This document shows, piece after piece, positions 1-7,854 of a stretch of 64,000 nt of DNA; the stretch's first letter is position 1, and the number at the start of each line of letters is the position of its first letter. The notes below the pieces were generated by a model. The model did not search any database. It saw only the letters and a program-made list of their open reading frames with translations, and had not been told where the DNA came from. Location of the stretch: NCBI RefSeq assembly GCF_016595215.1, contig NZ_JAENHK010000010.1, positions 1,225,390-1,289,389 on the forward strand, read 5' to 3'. Source of the stretch: Chryseobacterium paridis (GTDB taxonomy: Bacteria > Bacteroidota > Bacteroidia > Flavobacteriales > Weeksellaceae). Both the position numbers and the translations under genes were made by a program.

Positions 1-330
1 TGATGAATTGATGTTGGCAATAAAAACCAAAACATAAAAAATAATCAGCAATATTGCAGTAGTTTCCCTCAGAGATGGGATCATCAAACCAATTCCAGCC
101 GCAATTTCGATTATGCCCGTTGCATATACCCAAAACATTTTAGCAGGTATAAAATCAGGGATCATCATAGCCATCCCCTTTTGAAATTTAAAGTGAGCAA
201 AACCTGTAAATACAATAAATACAGCCATGCCCAGATTTCCTGAAAATAATAAATTCCAGCCTCCCTGAAACAGTTTTGTCCCCAGCAAAGCCAGAATAAA
301 AGTAGCAAAAAGAATGATCAGTAATTTCAT
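1..330 (-). CDS. DoxX-like membrane protein, C-terminus cut by window edge
   Basis: The open frame starts at ATG 330 and runs off the left edge without a stop, giving 110 N-terminal residues. It has three to four hydrophobic segments and a FTGFAHF/KMFWVYATGIIEIAAGIG pattern typical of DoxX/DoxX-like small inner-membrane proteins, whose precise function is usually unknown. Its ATG overlaps the TGA of the upstream SRPBCC gene (ATGA, 4-bp overlap), so the two are probably translationally coupled. The family call is fairly sure; the physiological role is not known. Confidence 0.75.
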   Translation of the reverse strand, partial: MKLLIILFATFILALLGTKLFQGGWNLLFSGNLGMAVFIVFTGFAHFKFQKGMAMMIPDFIPAKMFWVYATGIIEIAAGIGLMIPSLRETTAILLIIFYVLVFIANINSS

Positions 331-767
331 ATGCCTTCTGCTCGTTTCTTTACCAATTCAAGGCCTTTTATAAAGCCCGTATCCATATGTTCTTTCCAAT
401 CTTTTTCTACCTGGACTTCTACATGAAGCTTTGTCTTTCCATCAAAATCAATCAGAAAATATTTTTCAAATGATCCGCTCCACTCAGATACTTCTTTACT
501 TTCGGTATCCTCAACGCCATCTTTTATCATCCCTAAATGTTTAAACACAACTTGATTAGGCTCATCTAAACTATCAATGGTTGAAACCATCCCCTCATCA
601 CTGTTGCCTAAAAAATAAGTTTTCCCTCCTACTTTCCAATCCGTTTTCATCACCGAGCCCGAACCAAAAAATTGAGTCCATTCACTATAGGATTCGGGTT
701 TCCAGAGTACATCCCATACTTTCTGTAAAGGAGCATCTATTATTGTTTCGTATGATAATGTTTCCAT
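327..767 (-). CDS. SRPBCC (AHSA1-type START-like) protein
   Basis: A 146-residue single-domain protein. The N-terminal pattern (ETIIDAPLQKVWDVLW then SYSEWTQFF) and the WxGSFEKYFL stretch are those of the SRPBCC/AHSA1 fold, a helix-grip cavity that binds hydrophobic ligands. No catalytic residues can be assigned. It closely resembles the next gene upstream (both begin ME-LSYE), so the two are probably tandem paralogues. It lies directly upstream of the DoxX gene with a 4-bp overlap. Ligand and role are unknown. Confidence 0.8.
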   Translation of the reverse strand: METLSYETIIDAPLQKVWDVLWKPESYSEWTQFFGSGSVMKTDWKVGGKTYFLGNSDEGMVSTIDSLDEPNQVVFKHLGMIKDGVEDTESKEVSEWSGSFEKYFLIDFDGKTKLHVEVQVEKDWKEHMDTGFIKGLELVKKRAEGI

Positions 768-899
768 ATTTGTAATATTGTGATTATTGTGTATTAAAAG
801 TAATTAAAATAAATCATTACGATCCTTTCAACTCAACAGAAATGATAAGCTAAGCATTTCTTTTAAGCTTAAAATCTAAGTTATTTAATAACGGATCAG

Positions 900-1328
900 C
901 TACAGCTGATTTTGAGACAGATTCTTTATAATCTCCAGTGCCTTAGGAAACTTTTCCTCAAAAAAGCTCGCAAACTCAGAAGGAGTCTGAATTTCACTTT
1001 TCAGAATTGTTCCTGTCTCTGTTTCTTCTAAAAAATAAGATTCTGTTGCCTCTCCCCAATCCTGAGGGGTTTCAACCCCACCTATAATCTCACCCAGGTG
1101 TAGAAATTTAATTTCTTTATTGGGTATATTTTTTTCAACACGGCTGTACATACCATTGTTGTTAGGGTCAAGAAACTTTACAATACTTCCCTCTTCCAGG
1201 TTCCCCTGATAAAAAGAACCTTCCATAAAAGCTGCTGTCCATTGTCTGTAAGTCATTTCACCCCAAAGTACTGTCCAAACTTTTTCTGGTGCAGCATTGA
1301 TTTTTACTTCGTACGATAATTTTTCCAT
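900..1328 (-). CDS. SRPBCC (AHSA1-type START-like) protein
   Basis: A 142-residue helix-grip protein with the SRPBCC signature near the N-terminus (INAAPEKVWTVLWGEMTYRQW) and an acidic C-terminal helix. It looks paralogous to the gene at 327-767, about 130 bp downstream. The SDR gene ends 50 bp upstream, so SDR, this gene, its paralogue and DoxX may be co-transcribed. Nothing in the sequence identifies the ligand; regulatory, cyclase-like or carrier roles are all possible in this superfamily. Confidence 0.8.
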   Translation of the reverse strand: MEKLSYEVKINAAPEKVWTVLWGEMTYRQWTAAFMEGSFYQGNLEEGSIVKFLDPNNNGMYSRVEKNIPNKEIKFLHLGEIIGGVETPQDWGEATESYFLEETETGTILKSEIQTPSEFASFFEEKFPKALEIIKNLSQNQL

Positions 1329-1378
1329 ATTATATTTAATTCAATTGATGTAAAATTTCATCATTCCATTATGTAGGT

Positions 1379-2212
1379 CTATCCTCCAACAAAGTCACCT
1401 CCATTAATATGAATGATTTCTCCTGTAATAAAACTAGCATCTTCCGATGCTAAAAAAACAAATGCAGGCGCTACTTCAGAAGGCTGCCCAGCTCTTTTTA
1501 AAGGATTATCTTTTCCAAATGTCGAAAGATCATCAAATGTTTCCTTCACTAATGGAGTCCAGATAGGTCCGGGAGCTACTCCATTTACCAAAATATTTTT
1601 GTCTGCGAGATTAACTGCCAATGATCGGATAAATGTAGCTATAGCTCCTTTAGTTGATGAATAATCTATGAGATGGTCGCTTCCACGATAGGCTGTAACA
1701 GAAGTGGTGCAAATAATTCTGGATCCTTTTTGCATTAATGTTAAAAAATCTCTGGTAAATGCAATCATGGAAATAATATTGACATTAAAAGTTTCCAGTA
1801 TCTGTGCATCAGGAATTTTCTCGATATCATTTTTGGGAAACTGTATTCCTGCATTATTGACAAGAATATCGATTGTTTTCCATTCTTTTTTTATGCTGTC
1901 CAAACACTTTTTTCTAAAAGCTTTTTTAGAAACATCTCCTTTAGTCAAAATACATTTCTGGCCTTCCTTCTCTACCAGTTTCCGGGTCTCCTCAGCATCT
2001 TTGTCGCTTTCTTTGTACACAATAGCGACATCAGCACCTTCTCTGGCAAAATGTACTGCTACTGCTTGTCCGATACCACTATCTCCACCAGAGATTATTG
2101 CTTTCTTATTGAGAAGCTTTCTGCTTCCGAGATAATTTTCACGAATGATTTCAGGAAAAAGCCCTTCTTTAGGCACTTTAGATTTAGATTGTGACTTGTT
2201 CTGTGTTTTCAT
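1379..2212 (-). CDS. SDR family oxidoreductase
   Basis: A classical-type short-chain dehydrogenase/reductase of about 277 residues, using NAD(P)H to interconvert alcohols and carbonyls. Counting from the TTG at 2218, the nucleotide-binding motif SGGDSGIG is at about 43-50, NNAG at 121-124 and the catalytic Ser-Tyr-Lys at S173, Y186 and K190 (YSSTK). The roughly 40-residue N-terminal extension before the Rossmann fold is typical of the YhdF/YdaD-like branch. I chose ATG 2212 over the TTG two codons upstream. The PGPIWTPL and INGGDFVGG ends are complete. The substrate is unknown. Confidence 0.88.
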   Translation of the reverse strand: MKTQNKSQSKSKVPKEGLFPEIIRENYLGSRKLLNKKAIISGGDSGIGQAVAVHFAREGADVAIVYKESDKDAEETRKLVEKEGQKCILTKGDVSKKAFRKKCLDSIKKEWKTIDILVNNAGIQFPKNDIEKIPDAQILETFNVNIISMIAFTRDFLTLMQKGSRIICTTSVTAYRGSDHLIDYSSTKGAIATFIRSLAVNLADKNILVNGVAPGPIWTPLVKETFDDLSTFGKDNPLKRAGQPSEVAPAFVFLASEDASFITGEIIHINGGDFVGG

Positions 2213-2259
2213 AAGCAAATCCTTTTCTAATTAACATCAAACAGCAAGCCGAAAAAACT

Positions 2260-3117
2260 TTAAGATTTATAAGCAGTTTCCAAATCTTCAATAATAATTT
2301 TCTGCATTTGCATCATTGCCTGCATTACTTTTTGAGCTTTACCCTGATCTGAATCATTTATCAGCTGAATTAATCTTTTGGGAACAATCTGCCAACTGAC
2401 GCCATATTTATCTTTCAACCAGCCACACATACTTTCTCTTCCGCCATCAGAAATAAGCGTATTCCAAAGCTGATCTGTCTGTGCCTGATCATCCGTCATG
2501 ATCACGATAGAAACCCCTTCATTGAAGTCGAACTTATGATCATAAGAAGAATCCATACAGTATAGGTTATATCCGTCTATACTAAAGCTGGCATGCTGAA
2601 CATTTTCCGGTGTTTCATTGGGTTCACCACCGTCTTTATATTGTAAGACATTTCTGATTTTTGAATTAGGAAAAGTCTGAGTATAGAACTTCATGGCTTC
2701 CATTGCTTTTCCATTATTTCCGTGCATAAACATCAAGGTCGGAACTATTTTCTGTTCACCATCTTTCTCTCCGAAAAACAACTGCCAGTTCACTCCATAG
2801 CGATCACTTACCCATCCAAATTTTTTACTCCATGGGTAAGAGTCCAGAGCCATCAATGCAGACCCACCTTCTATCAGCTGATCCCAATATTTCTGTACTT
2901 CATCTTCTGTTTCACAGATGACCATAAAAGAAATTGATGGATTTTTTTCAAATTGAGGGCCACCATCTAAAAGCATCAGCTTTTGACCAAACAGATCTAT
3001 ATTCATTACAACAGGTGTATCTGCTGTAATTTCTCCATTGAATACTTTGCAATAAAACGCTGCCGATTCTTTTGCATTTCCATCGCACCAAAGGCATGGA
3101 AAAATATCATTATTCAT
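2260..3117 (-). CDS. Two-domain VOC (PhnB-like) protein
   Basis: Two vicinal-oxygen-chelate domains in tandem, roughly residues 1-130 and 135-285. Both carry PhnB/3-demethylubiquinone-methyltransferase-like hallmarks (PCLWCDGNAKESAAFY; FGWVSDRYGVNWQ; MFMHGNNGKAMEAMKFY; CGWLKDKYGVSWQI). I place the start at ATG 3117, 16 codons inside the longest frame, because the family begins at the IFPCLWC strand and the extra N-terminus has no family character. Members are mostly uncharacterised; the name demethylubiquinone methyltransferase comes from distant similarity and should not be taken as function. The C-terminus adds a Met-rich helix (QAMMQMQKI). Confidence 0.82.
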   Translation of the reverse strand: MNNDIFPCLWCDGNAKESAAFYCKVFNGEITADTPVVMNIDLFGQKLMLLDGGPQFEKNPSISFMVICETEDEVQKYWDQLIEGGSALMALDSYPWSKKFGWVSDRYGVNWQLFFGEKDGEQKIVPTLMFMHGNNGKAMEAMKFYTQTFPNSKIRNVLQYKDGGEPNETPENVQHASFSIDGYNLYCMDSSYDHKFDFNEGVSIVIMTDDQAQTDQLWNTLISDGGRESMCGWLKDKYGVSWQIVPKRLIQLINDSDQGKAQKVMQAMMQMQKIIIEDLETAYKS

Positions 3118-3366
3118 AACTTGATTTTTTAAGGTGATTGATATAGTTTTATATTGTAATGACAAGCATTAGTAAGCTTATCAGATCAGGGTAATCTTGT
3201 ATTTCTATTTTTCTGATATATCACGATTGAATTTAGCATTCCATGAATACTAAATTCTTTTTTCAGACTGAAATATTCCAGCCATTTTCCAGGAATTAAT
3301 TTGAAACCTTCTTCCTAAGAGCTAAACCTTATTGAGAAATAATAAACCTCCTAGGGGTTATTTATT

Positions 3367-3624
3367 TTAATTTCTAAAGGAAATCTGATGTTCTCTCATA
3401 TGAATTTTAAGTCTTTCCATGGCATTTTTTCCTATGCCATGAAGCTGTCTGATTTCATCTTCAGAATAATCTGACAGCTTTTCAAGAGAATCAATCTTCT
3501 CTTTTTGTAAAGCACGTCTTGCAGGCATGGCAACTACACCCTGCAAAAAAGTTCCCTGAACAACAACATGATTAACAGCACAAATGGAACTTAAACATTT
3601 TGCCATTATTAATAAATTGATCAT
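3367..3624 (-). CDS. Small helix-hairpin-helix protein
   Basis: About 85 residues at most. The C-terminal 55 residues contain a clear helix-hairpin-helix pattern (LEKLSDYSEDEIRQLHGIGKNAMERLK), the fold shared with the RNA polymerase alpha C-terminal domain. Homologues usually have a first hairpin with a PxIGxPA loop; here the matching stretch reads LQGVVAMPARRAL, so that hairpin is degenerate. The true start is uncertain: the first 20-30 residues look unlike the family, and ATG 3606 or a later codon is possible. It probably binds nucleic acid. It sits 14 bp downstream of an SRPBCC gene. Confidence 0.55.
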   Translation of the reverse strand: MINLLIMAKCLSSICAVNHVVVQGTFLQGVVAMPARRALQKEKIDSLEKLSDYSEDEIRQLHGIGKNAMERLKIHMREHQISFRN

Positions 3625-3638
3625 GATTGTAAAATGAT

Positions 3639-4052
3639 TTAATGTTTTTCAACATATTTATGGAAATTGTCCAAAATAGCATACCAACCATCTCTCTGCA
3701 TTTCCACTGAATTTTGTTTTTCGGGATCAAATATTTCAGTAACTCTTGTGGTATTTTGATCAATACTATCAAAAATAACTTCAACATTTCGGCCATCTTC
3801 CATATGATACTTTATCATTTGATTAGGAATAACAGCATCATAAATACCCTCAAAATCGAATCCAAAGCTTTTATCTTTAGCCTCCATTCTGTTTTTGAAT
3901 TTTCCGCCAACTCTAAGATCGTTTTCAGAACTTGGACATTGCCAGCTTTCATGGGCAAAGTTCCATTTTGTAATATGACTAGGGGTATTAAAATAATCCC
4001 AAACTTTTTCAACAGGAGCTAAAATGGTAATATCTATTTTAATTGGATCCAT
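3639..4052 (-). CDS. SRPBCC family protein
   Basis: A 137-residue helix-grip protein. The start MDPIKIDITILAPVEKVWDYF, followed by a DLRVGGKFKNRMEAKD strand and a C-terminal WYAILDNFHKYVEK helix, matches the polyketide cyclase/AHSA1-like SRPBCC group. This is the third SRPBCC protein in the first 4 kb and is more divergent from the other two than they are from each other. It appears to be co-transcribed with the downstream helix-hairpin-helix gene. Function unknown. Confidence 0.8.
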   Translation of the reverse strand: MDPIKIDITILAPVEKVWDYFNTPSHITKWNFAHESWQCPSSENDLRVGGKFKNRMEAKDKSFGFDFEGIYDAVIPNQMIKYHMEDGRNVEVIFDSIDQNTTRVTEIFDPEKQNSVEMQRDGWYAILDNFHKYVEKH

Positions 4053-4081
4053 CGTATTAATTTTTTAGTGATTGGTTTATA

Positions 4082-4109
4082 CAAGGGCAACCTCAATCAG
4101 TTGCCCTTG
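4082..4109 (-). terminator. Hairpin terminator after VOC gene 4131-4562
   Basis: A perfect 10-bp stem (caagggcaac / gttgcccttg) with an 8-nt loop lies 20 bp past the stop of the VOC gene and before the next gene. It is followed on the minus strand by an AT-rich tract rather than a clean T run. Confidence 0.6.
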
Positions 4110-4130
4110 ATAATTAAGTTAAATATAAGA

Positions 4131-4562
4131 CTATTTTGCAGATTCGTCATTATAGTTTACCATCCAATGAACACCATATTTATCCTGAAAGCTTCCAAAA
4201 TAGTCGCCCCAAAACTGGTCTTCAATAGGCATTTCTATATTTCCTCCCTGAGAAAGTCCCTTGAAAAGACGGTCTGCTTCTTCTCTGGATTCCGGAAATA
4301 TGGAAACATAATTATTGTTCCCAACAGTTAACGTCTGTCCGAATCCCGGAACAATATCAGAGGCCATTAATAAGTCGTCACCAATAGGTAGCGCGATGTG
4401 CATTACTCTGTTCTTCTCTTCCTCGGATAGATTTTCAGTTCCGGGAGCATTTCCCATTTTATGAACTTCTCCTCGGAATTCGCCTCCAAAAACTGATTTA
4501 TAAAAATTGAAAGCTTCTTCTGCTGTACCATTAAAATTCAGGTACGGATTTAATTTTGCCAT
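4131..4562 (-). CDS. Single-domain VOC (PhnB-like) protein
   Basis: A 143-residue VOC protein of the PhnB/YjdN type. It has the N-terminal NPYLNFNGTAEEAFNFYKSVFGGEF pattern (shown by its conserved NGTAEEAFNFY and VFGG elements), a central LLMASDIVPGF strand and the WGDYFGSFQDKYGVHWM C-terminal strand. Such proteins are duplicated heavily in Bacteroidetes and mostly lack an assigned substrate. It is probably a single-gene unit: a terminator follows it, and 118 bp separates it from the hydrolase upstream. Confidence 0.82.
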   Translation of the reverse strand: MAKLNPYLNFNGTAEEAFNFYKSVFGGEFRGEVHKMGNAPGTENLSEEEKNRVMHIALPIGDDLLMASDIVPGFGQTLTVGNNNYVSIFPESREEADRLFKGLSQGGNIEMPIEDQFWGDYFGSFQDKYGVHWMVNYNDESAK

Positions 4563-4680
4563 GATGTTTGGTTTTTAAAGTTATTATTGATTTTTATTTT
4601 TAAACACAATAGCACTAATGATTTCACAAATAACACTATAGTTATTTACATGAATGCTTATTTTACATTTTTGTAGGTTA

Positions 4681-5457
4681 TTAGCTATTCAAAAATTTTG
4701 CTATTTCATTAGTAGTCAGATCTATTAAATTTTTGTCTATATTTCCTCCAAAATCGGCCATCATATAGGAGCCATGAGTTGCGGGAAGGATCATTAATTG
4801 AGATTTCGGAGCCAGGCGCCACATTTCAATGACATGTTCTGGTTTCATCACATCTTTATCTCCCGAAATAAATAGTGAGGGAAAATCCAGTGACCTTACA
4901 ATATCATCGTCCCAATCTTTAAAAGTCTGCATCCTTTTACTGTCTTTATCAAACATATTTTCCAGCTTTGAAAAATCAGGATTTAATTCTAAAAAATTAA
5001 TTTTAAGAGGTTCTGGCATGGAATCTAAGGTCGCTTCATCCATAGCTTCAAAAAAGCCGTCCATCATACCACTTCTCTTGAAAAAAGCTGATGCTATAAT
5101 TAATTTTTCTACCATTCCCGGATAAAGATGCCCAATCTGCATTACCGTATTCCCTCCATTACTGAACCCCAAAAAGGAAGCTTTTCCAATTTTTAATTCC
5201 TTTAAAAGAGCCGCTACATCATGAGCATCCTGTTCGAAAGTTTCAGGAATATCCCTGTGTTCAGTCAATCCATGGTTTTGTAGATCAATTCCTATGAGTT
5301 GAAATTGGGATTCCAATCTTGAAATCACTTCTTTAAAGTCAAATAAAATTGAAGATCCACCACCATGAACTAAAACCAAAGGTTTTCCAGCACCATAGAT
5401 TTCATAGTACATCTCAATTCCATTGACTGTTTTATACCCTTTTTCAGTGAGGTTCAT
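4681..5457 (-). CDS. Alpha/beta hydrolase
   Basis: A 258-residue cytoplasmic alpha/beta-hydrolase. The oxyanion-hole motif HGGG is at 31-34, the nucleophile elbow GFSNGG at 97-102 (Ser99), the likely acid Asp at 200 or 202 (SGDKD) and the catalytic His at 228 (ATHGS). All triad elements are present, so it should be active as an esterase, lactonase or similar; the substrate cannot be read from sequence. It starts only 3 bp after the stop of the DinB gene, making it the last gene of an apparent VOC-DinB-DinB-hydrolase operon. Confidence 0.86.
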   Translation of the reverse strand: MNLTEKGYKTVNGIEMYYEIYGAGKPLVLVHGGGSSILFDFKEVISRLESQFQLIGIDLQNHGLTEHRDIPETFEQDAHDVAALLKELKIGKASFLGFSNGGNTVMQIGHLYPGMVEKLIIASAFFKRSGMMDGFFEAMDEATLDSMPEPLKINFLELNPDFSKLENMFDKDSKRMQTFKDWDDDIVRSLDFPSLFISGDKDVMKPEHVIEMWRLAPKSQLMILPATHGSYMMADFGGNIDKNLIDLTTNEIAKFLNS

Positions 5458-5460
5458 TGG

Positions 5461-5985
5461 CTAATATTTTAGGTTGTCGTCACTATCATATTTCATTCCC
5501 GGATATCCAAGAATTCTTCGCATCAGTCCCATTTGTCCGCATAAATAGTCTTCACGACCGATGGACATCCCTGTAAAATTGAGTTTTGTTTCAGCATAAT
5601 AAGAAATGTTCATTCCGATTTCAAAAATCTCGTCGAGTTGCTCATCGGTTGCTTCCAATAGTTTTTGATATACTTTGGGAGATATAGCATGAAAGCTTTT
5701 CTTCAATTCTTCTATTGTCGGATATTTGAAACTCTCATCAAGAGCTTTTCCCTGAAAGAAAAGGTCTGTATAAGGATCTTCTTCCTGAAGGCCTAAAACC
5801 CATCCCAGGCCGTAACGCATATTAAGGAAATTACCTGCCATCCAAACAATATGATTCGTTTTACCGTCAATTCTTTTCATTGCATCTTCTTCCGAAATAC
5901 CATCCAAAACGTTTAAAAAGCTTTGGGAATGCATTCTATATGCCGGAATGACGATGTCTAATTTTTTTGATTTTGGTGTGTCCAT
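5461..5985 (-). CDS. DinB-fold protein with lost metal ligands
   Basis: A 174-residue four-helix DinB/YfiT-like protein. Family members usually bind a divalent metal with three His residues, the last two in an HExYHxGQ-type motif before a GLLRRLLG helix; characterised members include thiol-S-transferases. Here the equivalent stretch reads GREDYLCGQMGLMRRILG, so the two His of that motif are Arg and Leu. The fold looks intact and the frame is open, so this may be a non-metal paralogue. It is followed by the hydrolase 3 bp downstream and preceded by an intact DinB gene 54 bp upstream. Confidence 0.72.
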   Translation of the reverse strand: MDTPKSKKLDIVIPAYRMHSQSFLNVLDGISEEDAMKRIDGKTNHIVWMAGNFLNMRYGLGWVLGLQEEDPYTDLFFQGKALDESFKYPTIEELKKSFHAISPKVYQKLLEATDEQLDEIFEIGMNISYYAETKLNFTGMSIGREDYLCGQMGLMRRILGYPGMKYDSDDNLKY

Positions 5986-6039
5986 TTCTAATGATTTTAT
6001 TTTTAGATTCCAGTTGATCCATAATACAGATCATAATTT

Positions 6040-6501
6040 TCACTTTATTGCACCTGGTTTTCCAAGAATTCGTCTGAGGTAACCAAGTTGACCTCCATGA
6101 TAGATCTCATGAAGACATAGTGTTGCAATATCATTAACTTGTTCAGGATCTATTTTTTCAAGATTATTGATTTTCTTTTCAAGCTTCTCCTGATTTTCAT
6201 TCAAATAGGATTTTAATGTTTCGAAACTAACAAATTCTTCTTTTCTATTTAAAGGAATTTCGCCTCTGTTATAGCATGAAAATTTCTCTCCATCCCAAAC
6301 CGATTCTTCTCCTAAAATATTTAAAAAAGCATTTCTTATGTAAATTAAATGTCCTAAAATCCAGTTCATACAGTTAGCATCACCATTTGGAAAAATCATA
6401 GATTCTTCATGGGTAATTCCATCAATATTCAATAAAATAACTTGATAGTTACTTTGAACCTGTAGCTTTATGATTTCAATATCATTGGATTTCGATTCCA
6501 T
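6040..6501 (-). CDS. DinB-fold metalloprotein, intact His motif
   Basis: A 153-residue four-helix protein of the DinB/YfiT superfamily. The C-terminal motif LHEIYHGGQLGYLRRILG keeps both conserved His residues, and the first helix has the usual NWILGH element, so metal binding is expected. The superfamily includes bacillithiol, mycothiol and glutathione transferases, but many members are unassigned. It is 23 bp downstream of a VOC gene and upstream of a degenerate DinB paralogue, which suggests one co-transcribed unit for modification of small electrophiles. That role is inference. Confidence 0.8.
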   Translation of the reverse strand: MESKSNDIEIIKLQVQSNYQVILLNIDGITHEESMIFPNGDANCMNWILGHLIYIRNAFLNILGEESVWDGEKFSCYNRGEIPLNRKEEFVSFETLKSYLNENQEKLEKKINNLEKIDPEQVNDIATLCLHEIYHGGQLGYLRRILGKPGAIK

Positions 6502-6524
6502 GATGAATAAGTTTTAAGATTAAA

Positions 6525-6935
6525 CTATTCTGCTGGAAACTGAGACATGTCCGCAAACATAACTTCCCACTGATGTCCATTCAGATCAGCAAAGGCACAT
6601 TGATACATCCATCCATGATCTTGTGGCTCACTGTATTTTGATCCTCCGTTTGCAAGTGCAGTTTGCACCATTTGATCCACTTCTTCACGGCTATTTACAC
6701 CGATGGCAAGAAGTACCTGTGTCGTATCACCTTTAGCAACAGGTCTATCGGTAAAGGTTTTTAAAAATTCTTCCATCAGGAACATAACATAAATATGATC
6801 TTCTTTCATCACTACACAAACAGCTTTGTCATCTGAAAACTGTTCGTTGATTTCAAAACCGAGTTTGGTCCAGAATGCTCTGGTTTCTTCAACGTTTTTT
6901 ATCGGAAGATTTACGTAAATTTGATTGACTTTCAT
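6525..6935 (-). CDS. VOC (glyoxalase/bleomycin-resistance fold) protein
   Basis: A 136-residue single VOC domain. It begins with the IYVNLPIKNVEETRAFWTKLGF pattern (NLP, V.ETRAFW, LGF) and ends with FADLNGHQWEVMFADMSQFP, the usual shape of lactoylglutathione-lyase-like proteins annotated in this phylum. Substrate unknown. It appears to be the first gene of the unit continuing into two DinB genes and a hydrolase, and lies 77 bp downstream of a Crp-like regulator gene on the same strand. Confidence 0.83.
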   Translation of the reverse strand: MKVNQIYVNLPIKNVEETRAFWTKLGFEINEQFSDDKAVCVVMKEDHIYVMFLMEEFLKTFTDRPVAKGDTTQVLLAIGVNSREEVDQMVQTALANGGSKYSEPQDHGWMYQCAFADLNGHQWEVMFADMSQFPAE

Positions 6936-7012
6936 TTTTTGTAATTTTAGTGTTAAACTTTAAACCAAAATTACCAAGTCAGTTTCAGAATCGTCTTGCC
7001 TTATGACAAGAT

Positions 7013-7603
7013 TTAATTTTTCTTTGTATGAGAGACTAATTCTTTACGAATTCTGCTCAAAGAAGTATCTGTTACGCCAAGATAGGAAGCGATTTGTTTC
7101 AGAGGAGCAAATTGTATGACCTGACATTTTTGTTCCAACAGATTAAGATATCGTCTTGTAGCTGAAAGGGTAAACATTTCTACGGAACGTTGTTTGTACG
7201 CAAAAAGCTGTTGGGACATCCATGACCTTCCCCATTCTCTGAGATTAGGTATTTTGTGAAAGAGATCCTGAAAGGTATCGTAATCTAACCTCCAGCATTC
7301 ACAATCAGTAATACATACAATATTTTCCTGCGATGGAATTCTCTGGAAAAGAGAGAGAACTTCTATAATGATTTCGTTTTCTGCAAAAAAATGAGTGGTA
7401 ACCTCATTTCCATTAAAGTCATTCACAAATGATCTTGCTAAACCTTTGTCTAAAATATAATATTCATTGGCCATTTTTCCTTCTTCAAGAATAAAATCAC
7501 CTTTTTGAAAACTTACTTTTTCATGAGCTTTGAAAATCTCATCGAGCTCTTCATTCATAAAAAAAGGGAAATCGTATGAAATTTCTAAAGACTTACTGCT
7601 CAT
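7013..7603 (-). CDS. Crp/Fnr-like transcriptional regulator
   Basis: A 196-residue regulator with an N-terminal cyclic-nucleotide-binding-type beta-barrel (about 20-125) and a C-terminal winged helix (about 150-190) whose recognition region reads PLKQIASYLGVTDTSLSRIRKE. It has no Fnr-type N-terminal cysteine cluster, so it is unlikely to carry an Fe-S centre; the ligand is unknown. It lies just upstream of the VOC-DinB-DinB-hydrolase genes and may control them. A second gene of the same type sits at 11432-12004 beside a similar gene set. Confidence 0.85.
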   Translation of the reverse strand: MSSKSLEISYDFPFFMNEELDEIFKAHEKVSFQKGDFILEEGKMANEYYILDKGLARSFVNDFNGNEVTTHFFAENEIIIEVLSLFQRIPSQENIVCITDCECWRLDYDTFQDLFHKIPNLREWGRSWMSQQLFAYKQRSVEMFTLSATRRYLNLLEQKCQVIQFAPLKQIASYLGVTDTSLSRIRKELVSHTKKN

Positions 7604-7854
7604 TAGATGAATATTTTTTTAGATTCCTAAAATTAGAATTTTTATTGGAATTGACTCAAAAAAGTTATTAAAAATACAAAATAAGATTAATAATTTTGAA
7701 ATGAATTCTAAAGTAATAGAAAATTATTCCATCGTCACTTCGAGTAGGTTTTCGAAGAAAAACGTATCGAGAAGTATGCAACAAAGGTTCTCAATACAAA
7801 ATCATTTTTCCACTTACGTTACAAATGGTTTCACTCAAACTGACGATTGGTATC
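7604..7854. other. Gene-free intergenic stretch with a short dispersed repeat
   Basis: About 250 bp between the Crp-like gene and the DUF763 gene. A 60-codon open frame here has no family character and is not called. The region holds the CGTCACTTCGAG repeat described at 7733-7775 and the AT-rich upstream region of the Crp gene. Confidence 0.6.
7733..7775. repeat. Dispersed 41-43 bp repeat, copy 1
   Basis: The block starts CGTCACTTCGAGTAG and ends GTATCGAGAAGT. A near-identical copy (same two ends, slightly shorter middle) lies at 21424-21464. The ends are partly complementary (ACTTCGAG versus TCGAGAAGT), so the block can fold as an imperfect hairpin. Both copies are intergenic. Confidence 0.75.
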
